This document shows, in pieces, positions 53,343 to 61,840 of a stretch of DNA of 64,000 nt (its first letter is position 1; each line of letters starts with the position of its first letter). The translations under genes and the position numbers were made by a program. Under the pieces are notes generated by a model. It was not told the origin of the DNA. It did no database searches and worked only from the letters and a program-made list of their open reading frames with translations. Origin of the DNA: Polaribacter sp. (lineage in GTDB: Bacteria; Bacteroidota; Bacteroidia; Flavobacteriales; Flavobacteriaceae); the NCBI GenBank assembly GCA_028343155.1, contig JAOLXX010000001.1:62001-126000 (forward strand), given 5' to 3'.

Positions 53343-53510
53343 TTAAGCTTTCCAAGTTCCTCCATATTTGTAGTCAGAATTGTCTTTTTTAACATTTATA
53401 AGACACTCTTTACAGACAAACACCCATTCTTTTGGGTTTTTATATTGCACTCGGTACATCGTAGAGAAATCGACTTTACAAATGGCACAATGTTTAATTC
53501 GTTGTTTCAT
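53343..53510 (-). CDS. Small CxxC/CxxC zinc-ribbon-like protein (55 aa)
   Basis: An ORF too short for the track: MKQRIKHCAICKVDFST at the start, then NPKEWVFVCKECLI and GGTWKA at the end. Two CxxC pairs spaced about 24 residues apart are a typical zinc ribbon. The protein type (YRVQYKNPKEW...C..CL...YGGTWK) is familiar from Flavobacteriia. It lies about 155 bases downstream of tRNA-Phe on the same strand. A truncated duplicate of its first codons is at 50784-50819. Confidence 0.75.
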   Translation of the reverse strand: MKQRIKHCAICKVDFSTMYRVQYKNPKEWVFVCKECLINVKKDNSDYKYGGTWKA

Positions 53511-53567
53511 AATTCACTTAAGTCATTAGTAACTTAACTTTTGTAATACAAATATAACCCCTTTCCC

Positions 53568-53679
53568 GTTATCTTTTTATACCTTTCGAGCAACCTTTGG
53601 AGCAACTCTAAAAACCAAAAAACCCGTAAATCATTGTTTATAAATGAGTTACGGGATAATTTTGTGGTACCTCCAGGAA
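53568..53679. repeat. Right copy of 112-bp direct repeat, overlapping tRNA-Phe (att-like)
   Basis: Partner of 50876-50987; 53613-53679 is the 67-bp identical block and enters the tRNA-Phe gene by about 15 bases. GAGCAACC (53588) and GAGCAACT (53600) again lie 12 bp apart at its outer edge. Confidence 0.85.
53611..53655 (-). terminator. Terminator of tRNA-Phe
   Basis: On the minus strand CCCGTAACTCAT / ATGATTTACGGG forms the stem and is followed by TTTTTTGG. The same hairpin is duplicated at 50919-50963. Confidence 0.75.
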
Positions 53680-53737
53680 TCGAACCAGGGACACAAGGAT
53701 TTTCAGTCCTTTGCTCTACCAACTGAGCTAAGGTACC
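53665..53737 (-). tRNA. tRNA-Phe (GAA)
   Basis: A 73-base cloverleaf on the minus strand: acceptor GGTACCT/AGGTACC, D-arm GCTCAGTTGGTAGAGC, anticodon arm AAGGA-CTGAAAA-TCCTT with anticodon GAA, T-arm with GGTTCGATTCC. CCA is not encoded. Its 3' end is the integration site of the neighbouring island. Confidence 0.97.
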
Positions 53738-53806
53738 ATTGCCTTAGCGGGTGCAAATATAAAATGTTTTTTTACATCTACTAAAGAAAATTAGAAAAAT
53801 GTGTTG

Positions 53807-53814
53807 TATTTTTG
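53807..53814 (+). promoter_or_regulatory. Bacteroidota -7 box TATTTTTG before coaX
   Basis: TAnnTTTG match. It includes the TTG used by the ORF track as the coaX start, so translation must begin downstream at ATG 53836. Confidence 0.55.
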
Positions 53815-53835
53815 AAATTATTTAAGGAAACAAAG

Positions 53836-54564
53836 ATGAATCTAATTATAGATGTTGGGAATACAAAAGTGAAAGCAGCTGTATTTGAGGGAGATACAAT
53901 AGTTAGTATTGCTGTCTTTGAGCACGAAATGATTTTGTCAGAAATAAAAAAAATTGTAAAGAAACAGCCTATTTCTAATGCAATTTTATCAAATGTTGCT
54001 TTAATTGCAGCCGATACCTTGAAGAAAATTCATGCAATTGTTGCGTTTAGTACTGTTTCTTCAAAAACTAAAGTACCTTTTGTAAATTTATATAAAACAC
54101 CAACGACCTTAGGAGTTGATCGAATTGCTTTAGTTGCAGGAGCTGTTTGTGAGTTTTCAGCTAAAAATGTGTTGGTAATTGATGCGGGTACTTGCATTAC
54201 TTACGATTTTGTAAGTGCTAAAAGGGACTATATAGGAGGTGCTATAGCACCAGGAATAGAGATGCGGTTTCATTCGCTACATCACTATACTGCCAACTTG
54301 CCTTTGTTCGAAAAAAAGGAAGTCGATAATTTCATTGGACATACGACAAAAGAAAGTATGAATTCTGGAGTTGTAAACGGCGTACTTCAAGAAATTGAGG
54401 GCGTTATTTATCAATACAAAATGAAATATTTGGATTTAACAGTTGTTTTAACAGGAGGAGATACAAAATTCTTGTCAAAACAATTAAAAAGTAGCATATT
54501 TGCCAATCAAAATTTACTCCTAATCGGATTAAATAAAATATTGATACATAACCTACACAAATGA
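53836..54564 (+). CDS. coaX: Type III pantothenate kinase
   Basis: First step of CoA synthesis, phosphorylating pantothenate. It has an ASKHA fold with the phosphate loop DVGNTKVKAA at the N-terminus, GVDRIALVAGA (pantothenate/Mg region) and DAGTCITYDFV. From ATG 53836 it is 242 residues. The track's TTG start at 53812 falls in the promoter box. It overlaps the next gene by 4 bases, and begins a conserved block coaX / OMP / TPR / lptC. Confidence 0.95.
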   Translation: MNLIIDVGNTKVKAAVFEGDTIVSIAVFEHEMILSEIKKIVKKQPISNAILSNVALIAADTLKKIHAIVAFSTVSSKTKVPFVNLYKTPTTLGVDRIALVAGAVCEFSAKNVLVIDAGTCITYDFVSAKRDYIGGAIAPGIEMRFHSLHHYTANLPLFEKKEVDNFIGHTTKESMNSGVVNGVLQEIEGVIYQYKMKYLDLTVVLTGGDTKFLSKQLKSSIFANQNLLLIGLNKILIHNLHK

Positions 54565-55850
54565 TTAGAAACCTTTTATTCGTTTTTTTACTTATAGCCT
54601 CTCTAGCTACAACAGCACAAAAAACAAACCAATCACCTTATTCTTTTTTTGGTATCGGAGAAGGGTCTAATCCTGTTACTGTAGAGCAAAGTGCTATGGG
54701 AGGTATTGGAGTTGCCTATAGTCATTATAAGTATTTAAATTTTACAAATCCTGCAGCCTATGCAGATTTAAAATACGCAACCTATTCTTTTGGAGTCTTA
54801 AACACTGAACTTACCATTGATGATGGTGTTAAAAATGAAACCTCAAATTCGACAAGTTTAAGCTATTTCACTTTAGCGCTCCCTTTGGGTTCTAAAGCAG
54901 GAGTGTCTTTAGGAATTCAACCTGTTTCATCTGTTGGATACTCTTTGACAAATTTGGTTTCAGATACTTCTGGAACGATTACTGAAGCTAATATTTTTAG
55001 TGGAGAAGGGGGCGTAAGTAGAGTGTATGGTAGTTTTGGAATCAAGTTATTTAAAGATATTTCAGTAGGAATTGAAGCGGATTTTAGTTTTGGAAGCATA
55101 GAAAAAAGCATTACAAATCAAATTCAAAATGTGTCTTTACATACAAAATATAAAGAAGACCTTTTGGTTAGAGGAGGTACTGTAACGCTTGGTGTTCAAT
55201 ATAAAAAAGCACTAAAAAACAAACTAGAATTGAGTGCTGGAGCCACCTTAAAAATGGGAAATAATTTTAAAGTAACAGGAGATGATTACCTCTATTCTTT
55301 TACTTTTATTAATGGCAATTCTGAGTTTCCAAGAGATACCATTTCTCAATCTCGTATTAACGGAAATTACAAACTGCCTTTAAAAGCAACGATAGGTGCC
55401 GGTCTGGGTCAATTCGATAAATGGTATGTAGGTTTAGAATTTGAAAGTCAAGATGCCATAGAAACTAAAGGTTTGTTAGATAGTTCGAATGCTGGTTTTC
55501 AATATGGAATATCAAATAGAATTTCTTTAGGAGGTTATTATTTGCCAAAAGTAAATTCAATATCAAGTTACTGGGAACGAATTACATACAGAGCGGGTGT
55601 CCGTTTTGAAAAGACTGGGTTGTTGGTAGATGGATCCGTTCCATATACCAATTTTACCTCTGTAGACGACTTTGGCATGTCTTTTGGATTAGGTTTGCCA
55701 TTAAAACAATTATCTTCAATGAATATGGGTTTTGAGTTTGGTAAAAGAGGATCCATTACGAATAATTTAATTCAAGAAAATTATTTTAATTTTAGATTAA
55801 GTCTATCTTTAACAGACACAAACTGGTTTAAAAAAAGAAAAATAGATTAA
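54561..55850 (+). CDS. Outer membrane beta-barrel protein
   Basis: A 429-residue exported protein (signal LLFVFLLIASLATTAQ), followed by YSFFGIGEGSNP and ANPAAYA-like NFTNPAAYADL segments typical of FadL-like or PorV-like outer membrane barrels in Bacteroidota. Alternating hydrophobic strands continue to the C-terminus (YFNFRLSLSLTD). The ATG overlaps the coaX stop, so translation is coupled. Specific cargo or ligand is unknown; a link to the lptC cluster suggests an envelope-assembly role, by inference. Confidence 0.8.
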   Translation: MIRNLLFVFLLIASLATTAQKTNQSPYSFFGIGEGSNPVTVEQSAMGGIGVAYSHYKYLNFTNPAAYADLKYATYSFGVLNTELTIDDGVKNETSNSTSLSYFTLALPLGSKAGVSLGIQPVSSVGYSLTNLVSDTSGTITEANIFSGEGGVSRVYGSFGIKLFKDISVGIEADFSFGSIEKSITNQIQNVSLHTKYKEDLLVRGGTVTLGVQYKKALKNKLELSAGATLKMGNNFKVTGDDYLYSFTFINGNSEFPRDTISQSRINGNYKLPLKATIGAGLGQFDKWYVGLEFESQDAIETKGLLDSSNAGFQYGISNRISLGGYYLPKVNSISSYWERITYRAGVRFEKTGLLVDGSVPYTNFTSVDDFGMSFGLGLPLKQLSSMNMGFEFGKRGSITNNLIQENYFNFRLSLSLTDTNWFKKRKID

Positions 55851-55868
55851 TAAAAAAAATACAATACA

Positions 55869-57206
55869 ATGAATAAAACTACGTTTTTATTAGCGGCACT
55901 GTTATTATTAGTTTCCGTAAAATCAAATGCACAAGAGGATTTAAAAAGAGAATGCACTATTAAGTACAATCTTTTTAAAGGAGATTACCAGTCTAAAAAG
56001 TATGAAGAAGCCTATATCAATTGGATGTACTTAATGGACAATTGTAAAGATTTATCTGTAAATATTTATAAGTTTGGTTCAAATTTAGTAGAAGATGTTC
56101 GAAAAGACCCTGCATTAGCAAAACGAGTTTATGAACAAAGATTGCAGTATTTTCCTACAAAGAATCCAGCAAAAGTACACAGTGATTATGCGACGTATTT
56201 AGCAAAAAACAAATTAGTTTCTGAAGATGAAATTTTTTTAATCTTAGAAAAAGGATACAATATAGACCCAACAAAAATGGGTGTAAAAAATTTATACATG
56301 TATTTCCAAGGAGTTACGGATAGAAATAAAGAAACCAATCCTCAAAAAGTATTTGATACTTACGATGATGTTTTAGAAAACGTAACGATAAAGTTAGAAG
56401 GATATGCAGCGAAACTTAAACAATTAACAGCAGATTCTACCAAGGTTCTAGGGAAAAGAGAGATATCTTTGGTAAGAGCCTATACGATTAATTCAAAAGC
56501 TTTAGGAACTGTAGAAAGTAATTTAGATGTTATTATTTCAGAACTTGCTACTTGTGAAAGATTGGTTCCTTTATATCAAAGAGATTTTGAAGCGAACAAA
56601 ACAAACGCAGTTTGGTTAAAAAGAGCTGTTTCTAGAATGTTTAATAAAGGTTGTCAATCGGATCCTTTATTTGAAATTCTTGTAAGAGCCTATGCAGAAG
56701 CCTCTCCATCTCCAGAATCATATGCTTTTTTAGCGAGTCTTTTAGAGGATAAAGGAGATGTAAATGGCGCAAGTCAAATGCGCCAAAAATCTTTTGAATT
56801 GGAAACAGATCCTCTGAAAAAAGCAAAAATAAAATTAAAATTTGCACAGGCTGCAAAAGGAAGAGGGCAGTTAAGCAAAGCAAGAAGTTTAGCGAGAGAG
56901 GCTTTAAAATTTAATCCTAATTATGGAAAGGCTTATTTGTTTATTGCGAGATTGTATCAATCTAGTGTCAATAAATGTGGTAAAAACGAATTTGAAAAAA
57001 GAATGGTATACGTAGCCGCTTTAAACAAAGCAAGAAAAGCAGCTGCTGTAGATCCTAGTATTTCTGGAATTGCAGCTAAATATATCAGAAGTTATAGCGG
57101 AAATGTACCGAGTAAAAAAGTTATTTTTACAGCAGGTGTAAATCCAGGAAGTAGTTATACAATCAAATGTTGGATTGGAGAAGCGGTTCGCGTACCCCAA
57201 AAATAA
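55869..57206 (+). CDS. TPR-containing exported protein
   Basis: A 445-residue protein with a signal peptide (FLLAALLLLVSVKSNAQ) and a helical body with tetratricopeptide-like repeats, clearest near the C-terminus (KAKIKLKFAQAAKGRGQLSKARSL, EALKFNPNYGKAYLFIARLYQ). An earlier segment (YFPTKNPAKVHSDYATYL, KGYNIDPTKMG) is also helical. It is between the OMP gene and lptC in a conserved order. It probably acts as a periplasmic scaffold; no catalytic motif is visible. Confidence 0.82.
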   Translation: MNKTTFLLAALLLLVSVKSNAQEDLKRECTIKYNLFKGDYQSKKYEEAYINWMYLMDNCKDLSVNIYKFGSNLVEDVRKDPALAKRVYEQRLQYFPTKNPAKVHSDYATYLAKNKLVSEDEIFLILEKGYNIDPTKMGVKNLYMYFQGVTDRNKETNPQKVFDTYDDVLENVTIKLEGYAAKLKQLTADSTKVLGKREISLVRAYTINSKALGTVESNLDVIISELATCERLVPLYQRDFEANKTNAVWLKRAVSRMFNKGCQSDPLFEILVRAYAEASPSPESYAFLASLLEDKGDVNGASQMRQKSFELETDPLKKAKIKLKFAQAAKGRGQLSKARSLAREALKFNPNYGKAYLFIARLYQSSVNKCGKNEFEKRMVYVAALNKARKAAAVDPSISGIAAKYIRSYSGNVPSKKVIFTAGVNPGSSYTIKCWIGEAVRVPQK

Positions 57207-57291
57207 TTTCTGTAAAACAGTAATTATTTTATCGTCAAATTGTTTTGAATAGCCAATGGTTGCCTTTTTTAATCTTTAAATTTTTTAATTT

Positions 57292-57855
57292 TTGAATGGT
57301 ATTCAACAAATATTACAAAAAAGCATTGCTGTAGTAACTCTTACAGTGGTGCTTTTTTCATGTTCTAATAATACCCAAGAGGTTAGAGATTTTCTGGTGT
57401 CTAAAAACTTGCCAATTGGGATTGCAAAAGATGCGTTTCACGTTTATAAAGATTCTGGTCGAATTACTTCAAAATTAATAACACCCTTATTACTCGATTT
57501 TAGTAATAGAAAACAACATCCTTACAATGAATTCCCAAAAGGAATAAAAATAATAAATTTTAAAGGAAAAGATTCCGTTACCATTACGGGTAATTATGCA
57601 TTGACGTATTCAAAAACGTCTGTTTCTGAGATTAAAGGAAATGTGGTCGTTTTAAACCATACAGAAAAGTCTCGATTAGAAACCGAACAATTATTTTGGG
57701 ACCAGAAGACCAAATATTTCTTTTCTGAAAAAGCATTTGTATTACATACTTTAAAAGATACTATTTATGGGATTGGATTTGAGTGCAAAGAAGATTTAAG
57801 CAAACACCTGGCTAAAAAAACAATAGGAAAATTAGAAACTTTAGAAGAAGAATAA
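57292..57855 (+). CDS. lptC: LPS export periplasmic protein LptC
   Basis: Bridge component of the lipopolysaccharide transport machine, anchored at the inner membrane. The 187-residue protein uses a TTG start (no in-frame ATG nearby). It carries an N-terminal lipoprotein-like signal ending LFSCSNN, and the LptC body has FRxxE-like beta repeats (DSGRITSKLITPLLLDF, GNYALTYSKT, EIKGNVVVLNHTEKSRLETEQLFWDQK, DTIYGIGFE). The small membrane-protein gene follows immediately. Confidence 0.85.
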   Translation: MNGIQQILQKSIAVVTLTVVLFSCSNNTQEVRDFLVSKNLPIGIAKDAFHVYKDSGRITSKLITPLLLDFSNRKQHPYNEFPKGIKIINFKGKDSVTITGNYALTYSKTSVSEIKGNVVVLNHTEKSRLETEQLFWDQKTKYFFSEKAFVLHTLKDTIYGIGFECKEDLSKHLAKKTIGKLETLEEE

Positions 57856-57856
57856 A

Positions 57857-58051
57857 ATGAATAAAATTTGGAAATTTTTTCAGTACGGCTATTTACTAGT
57901 AGCTTTAATATGTTTATTTGAAGGAATCTTACAATGGAATTCCAACAGAGAAAAAGCAGTTCTATTTCTTGGGGCTTCTATTTTTATTACCTTAGTGTTT
58001 TTCTTTAAAAGACATTTTAGGAAGAAAATTGAAAAGCGCAACCAGCAATAA
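57857..58051 (+). CDS. Small two-helix membrane protein
   Basis: A 64-residue protein with two hydrophobic segments (YGYLLVALICLFEGILQW and AVLFLGASIFITLVFFF) and a basic C-terminus (KRHFRKKIEKRNQQ). It starts 1 base after lptC and sits in a conserved position before the CorC/HlyC-type gene. Function unknown. Confidence 0.75.
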   Translation: MNKIWKFFQYGYLLVALICLFEGILQWNSNREKAVLFLGASIFITLVFFFKRHFRKKIEKRNQQ

Positions 58052-58110
58052 GTAACTACTTTCAAGGTTAAAAAACCAATAGCAAACCAATAGATTATTT
58101 AAATTTCTTA

Positions 58111-59373
58111 ATGGAAATTGAAGTCATAATTATCAGTATCTCAATAGTACTTTCCGCCTTTTTTTCGGGGATGGAAATCGCTTTTGTTTCTGCGAATAAA
58201 TTGCATCTTGAATTAGAGAAGAAACGCATAGGTTTTATTCCTAAAATTTTAAATATAATTACCCAAAAATCATCAAAATTTATCACCACCATGTTGGTTG
58301 GTAATAATATTTCTTTGGTAGTTTATAGTTATTACATGGGAAGTTTTTTAGTTAAAATTCTTCCGCTATCTGGCTTTAATGATTTCTCTATCCTTCTAAT
58401 ACAGACGATTATTTCGACTATTTTAATCTTAGTTACTGCTGAGTTTTTACCTAAAACTATTTTTAGAATTTATGCAAACGAGGTTTTAAAAATATTTGTC
58501 CTTCCTGCCTATATCTTCTATCTTTTATTTCACTTTTTTTCAGAATTTATTACGTTCATTTCCGATTTTTTTTTACGTGTTTTCTTCAAAACAAATGCAG
58601 ACCAGCAACAAACCGAATTTAGTAAAGAAGAACTAGGGAACTATATTTCAGAACAGATAGAAGAAACTAGGGAAGAAGAGCTTGATTCTGAAATTCATAT
58701 TTTTCAAAATGCATTAGATTTTCAGAAGGTAAAAGCAAGAGAGGTAATGGTTCCAAGAACCGAAATCGTTGCTGTAGAGCTCCACGAAAAAGTAGCCAAT
58801 CTAAAAAATACTTTTATTGCTACGGGTTTGTCAAAACTTTTGGTTTATAAATCTTCATTAGACGATGTAATTGGTTATGTAAACGCTTTCGAATTATTTA
58901 AGTCTCCAAAGACAATTAAAGCAATTTTATTGCCTGTTGAGATTGTACCAGAATCTATGATCATCAACGATGTTTTGAACTGTTTAATGAAAAAACGTAA
59001 AAGTGTGGCTATTGTGGTAGACGAATATGGAGGAACTTCTGGGATGATTACTGTAGAAGATATAGTCGAAGAACTCTTTGGTGAAATCGAAGATGAACAT
59101 GACAGCCAAGAGTTTTTGGAAAAGAAAACGGGTAAAAATGAATTTCATTTCTCTGCAAGATTAGAAGTAGATTATTTAAATGAAGAATACAGTATAAATA
59201 TACCAAAATCTGAAGCCTATGAAACTTTGGGTGGATTTATTATTGAGTATACAGAAAGTATTCCTAAAGAAAATGAGCTAGTAGATATTGAAGGTTTTGA
59301 AATCAAAATCTTAAAAATGAGTAGCGCCAAAATTGAAGAAGTATACCTGAAAGTAATTCATGAAGATGCTTAA
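58111..59373 (+). CDS. CNNM/HlyC-CorC family membrane protein with CBS domains
   Basis: Integral membrane protein likely involved in Mg2+ or other cation homeostasis. The N-terminal CNNM domain (about residues 1-180) has four hydrophobic segments. Two CBS domains (about 195-320; KAREVMVPRTEIVAVELHEK, KSVAIVVDEYGGTSGMITVEDIVEELFGEI) follow, then a CorC/HlyC C-terminal domain (YSINIPKSEAYETLGGFII). At 420 residues it is full length. The family is often labelled haemolysin, which is misleading. Confidence 0.92.
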   Translation: MEIEVIIISISIVLSAFFSGMEIAFVSANKLHLELEKKRIGFIPKILNIITQKSSKFITTMLVGNNISLVVYSYYMGSFLVKILPLSGFNDFSILLIQTIISTILILVTAEFLPKTIFRIYANEVLKIFVLPAYIFYLLFHFFSEFITFISDFFLRVFFKTNADQQQTEFSKEELGNYISEQIEETREEELDSEIHIFQNALDFQKVKAREVMVPRTEIVAVELHEKVANLKNTFIATGLSKLLVYKSSLDDVIGYVNAFELFKSPKTIKAILLPVEIVPESMIINDVLNCLMKKRKSVAIVVDEYGGTSGMITVEDIVEELFGEIEDEHDSQEFLEKKTGKNEFHFSARLEVDYLNEEYSINIPKSEAYETLGGFIIEYTESIPKENELVDIEGFEIKILKMSSAKIEEVYLKVIHEDA

Positions 59374-59495
59374 AGACAAACCATTTATAGTGAACAATTA
59401 GAACCCCTTTTGATCGGGTACTAATAAGTAAAAAATCGGTTGCAATATTAAAACCCAAATCGTATATTCGCCTACTGAAATTAAATAATCGACGT

Positions 59496-61586
59496 ATGGC
59501 AGTTTTATCAAAAATTAGAGAACGCTCAATGTTCTTAATCATTATAATTGGTTTAGCACTTTTTGCTTTTGTATTAGATCCTTCTACTTTAGGAGATTTT
59601 TTCAACTCAAGTAAGGTGAATGAAATCGGAGAAGTAAATGGAGAATCAATCTCAAGAGAAGAGTTTTCTGCAGCAATAGAAACTTACAAGCAACAAGCAG
59701 GAAATGGTGTTTCTGAAATGCAAGCAAGTAAAACTGTATGGGACAATATTGTTAGAAAAAAAATCTATCAAAATCAGTTAACAGAAGCAGGAGTTACTGT
59801 TGGTGAAACTGATATTTGGAACGAAGTTATAAATGCTTCATCAGTTAAAAATAATCCTCAATTTTTAAATGAAGCGGGGTTATTTGACGAAACAAAATTC
59901 AAACAATTCTTAGCAGACACTAAAGAGAATAACACACAAATGTGGAGTGCTTGGTCTAATTATATAAATCAAATTAGAGACAATACAGAAAAAAACACTT
60001 ACAATAATTTAGTAACTGCGGGTCTTGGAGCTTCTTTAAAAGAGGGAGAATTTAAACACTTTGTAGAAAATACAAAGCTAAATGCACAATTTGTGTTTGT
60101 TCCTTATACAACGATTGCTGATAGCTTAGTAGCCGTTTCTAAATCAGAAATAAAGGCTTATATCAATGAAAATGCAAAGAACTTTCAAGTTGATGCATCT
60201 AGAGATATCTCTTATGTTAAATTTAATATTAAGGCAACTGCAGCCGATGAGAACGCAATTAAAGATGAGGTTGCTGGTTTCATTGAAGATTTTAAAGGTA
60301 CTTCCGATGAGAAAGAATTTTTAAGCGAAAATGATGCCGATACAAATATTGATGAAAACTTTCAATTTGAAAGCGATGTCAATAAAACCATGGCTTCAAC
60401 TATTTTTAAAGGTACAAAAGGGGCTGTTTTTGGACCTTATAAAGACCAAGGGTATTTTAAAATCTCAAAAATTACGGCTGTTTCAAAAATGCCAGATTCT
60501 GCAAGAGCAAGTCATATTTTAATTCCTTTTGTTGGTGCACAAAGAGTTGCTCCAGACGTAACAAGAACAGAAGAAGAAGCTAAAAAATTAGCGGATAGTA
60601 TCTTGAAAGTTGTGAAAAGAAAGCGTAGAAAATTTGAAAAATTAGCGAAAGATCTTTCTTCGGATAAAGGCTCTGGCGCTAAAGGTGGAGACTTAGATTG
60701 GTTTACTTATACAAGAATGACTCCTAAATTTAGAGATTTTGCTTTTGAAGGTAAAAGAGGAGATATTGGGGTTGTTAAAACACCATTTGGATACCATATA
60801 ATTAAGATTGATGGACAAAAGAACAGACAAACAGTTTTGAAATTAGCTACTTTTGGAAGAAAAATAATTGCTTCCGAAGCGACAGAAAACACTGTTTTTC
60901 AAGAAGCAGGAAAATTTGCTTTGGCAGTATCTAAAGACAAAAAGTTTTTCGATATCGCGAAAGAAAATAAGTACGAAACCCAACCCGCAATTGGTTTAAA
61001 AGTTTTGGATGAAAATGTTCCTGGTTTAGGAAATCAAAGACAAATTATTTCTTGGGCTTTTGGTCGAGATACAAAAATTACCGATTTTAAAACCTTTGAT
61101 TTAGAAGGAAGTCACGTGGTGGCTTTTTTAACTGCCAAAACAGCAAAAGGACTATTGTCTGCAACAAAAGCAATCAATCGTGTTCGACCAACTTTGATCA
61201 ATGAAAAGAAAGCAACATTAATTGCGAATACATTTACTGGGAACACTTTAGAAGAGATATCTAAAGAAAACAACACTCTTGTTAGAAATGGAACAGGTGT
61301 TACTTTAAAAAGCCCAACATTATCTGGAGCAGGCTCTGAACCTAAAGTGGTAGGTGCAATGTTTCATGCAACAGCTAATAAAGTATATAAAAACATCGCA
61401 GGAAATAAAGGTGTCTATGCATTTAGGTTAATCAGTAAAGAAACCCCAACAGCTTTGCCAAACTATGAAGCTGTGAGAAATACAATTTCTAGAGGTAGAA
61501 AAACAAAAACAACTGTAATCTATGAAGCGATTAAGAAAGCTTCAGAAGTTGTAGATGCTAGAGCAAACTTATATGTTGGTAACTAA
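59496..61586 (+). CDS. PpiD-like periplasmic peptidyl-prolyl isomerase (SurA_N_3 / PPIC)
   Basis: A membrane-anchored periplasmic folding factor of 696 residues. The N-terminal anchor is SMFLIIIIGLALFAFVLD, followed by a SurA-like chaperone region (about 45-330). A parvulin (PPIC) domain covers about 340-450 (ARASHILIPFVG, FEKLAKDLSSDKGSGAKGGDLDWF, IGVVKTPFGYHIIKI). Its C-terminal half has a further degenerate domain. It probably helps outer membrane proteins fold. It is at the end of the coaX-lptC block, with its own short leader. Confidence 0.92.
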   Translation: MAVLSKIRERSMFLIIIIGLALFAFVLDPSTLGDFFNSSKVNEIGEVNGESISREEFSAAIETYKQQAGNGVSEMQASKTVWDNIVRKKIYQNQLTEAGVTVGETDIWNEVINASSVKNNPQFLNEAGLFDETKFKQFLADTKENNTQMWSAWSNYINQIRDNTEKNTYNNLVTAGLGASLKEGEFKHFVENTKLNAQFVFVPYTTIADSLVAVSKSEIKAYINENAKNFQVDASRDISYVKFNIKATAADENAIKDEVAGFIEDFKGTSDEKEFLSENDADTNIDENFQFESDVNKTMASTIFKGTKGAVFGPYKDQGYFKISKITAVSKMPDSARASHILIPFVGAQRVAPDVTRTEEEAKKLADSILKVVKRKRRKFEKLAKDLSSDKGSGAKGGDLDWFTYTRMTPKFRDFAFEGKRGDIGVVKTPFGYHIIKIDGQKNRQTVLKLATFGRKIIASEATENTVFQEAGKFALAVSKDKKFFDIAKENKYETQPAIGLKVLDENVPGLGNQRQIISWAFGRDTKITDFKTFDLEGSHVVAFLTAKTAKGLLSATKAINRVRPTLINEKKATLIANTFTGNTLEEISKENNTLVRNGTGVTLKSPTLSGAGSEPKVVGAMFHATANKVYKNIAGNKGVYAFRLISKETPTALPNYEAVRNTISRGRKTKTTVIYEAIKKASEVVDARANLYVGN

Positions 61587-61726
61587 CAGTTAAGATTTTA
61601 TACCAGTTTAATTTATTTAAACTAAGAGTAGTTTTTATAAATACAATGTCACTTTGAGTGAATCTTTTTTTGGTATTTTATACAGAAGTTTTTGATACGA
61701 CTATAATCCAACTTATTTTAAAATAA

Positions 61727-61748
61727 AATTCCGCCTTTAGGCGGAATT
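61727..61748 (-). terminator. Terminator of rho
   Basis: Perfect AATTCCGCC / GGCGGAATT stem with a 4-base loop; on the minus strand it is followed by TTATTTTA. It lies about 90 bases past the rho stop. The remaining gap (61587-61840) shows only AT-rich DNA. Confidence 0.7.
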
Positions 61749-61840
61749 AATCTAACTAATATCCTTAAATAGTAGCATTTATAAACACAATTTCACTCTA
61801 ACCGACATTGGGAAAGTTGTTTTACATCTAAATGTTATTT

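Noticed and set aside
48781-53680. CRISPR array or tandem spacer structure in the accessory region
   Set aside because: The repeats present are two-copy att-like repeats and paired 8-mers; there is no regular repeat-spacer periodicity and no cas genes.
53534-53722. 62-residue minus-strand ORF (MVEQRTENPCVPGSIPGG...)
   Set aside because: It is the translation of tRNA-Phe and its terminator, a familiar false ORF across tRNA genes.
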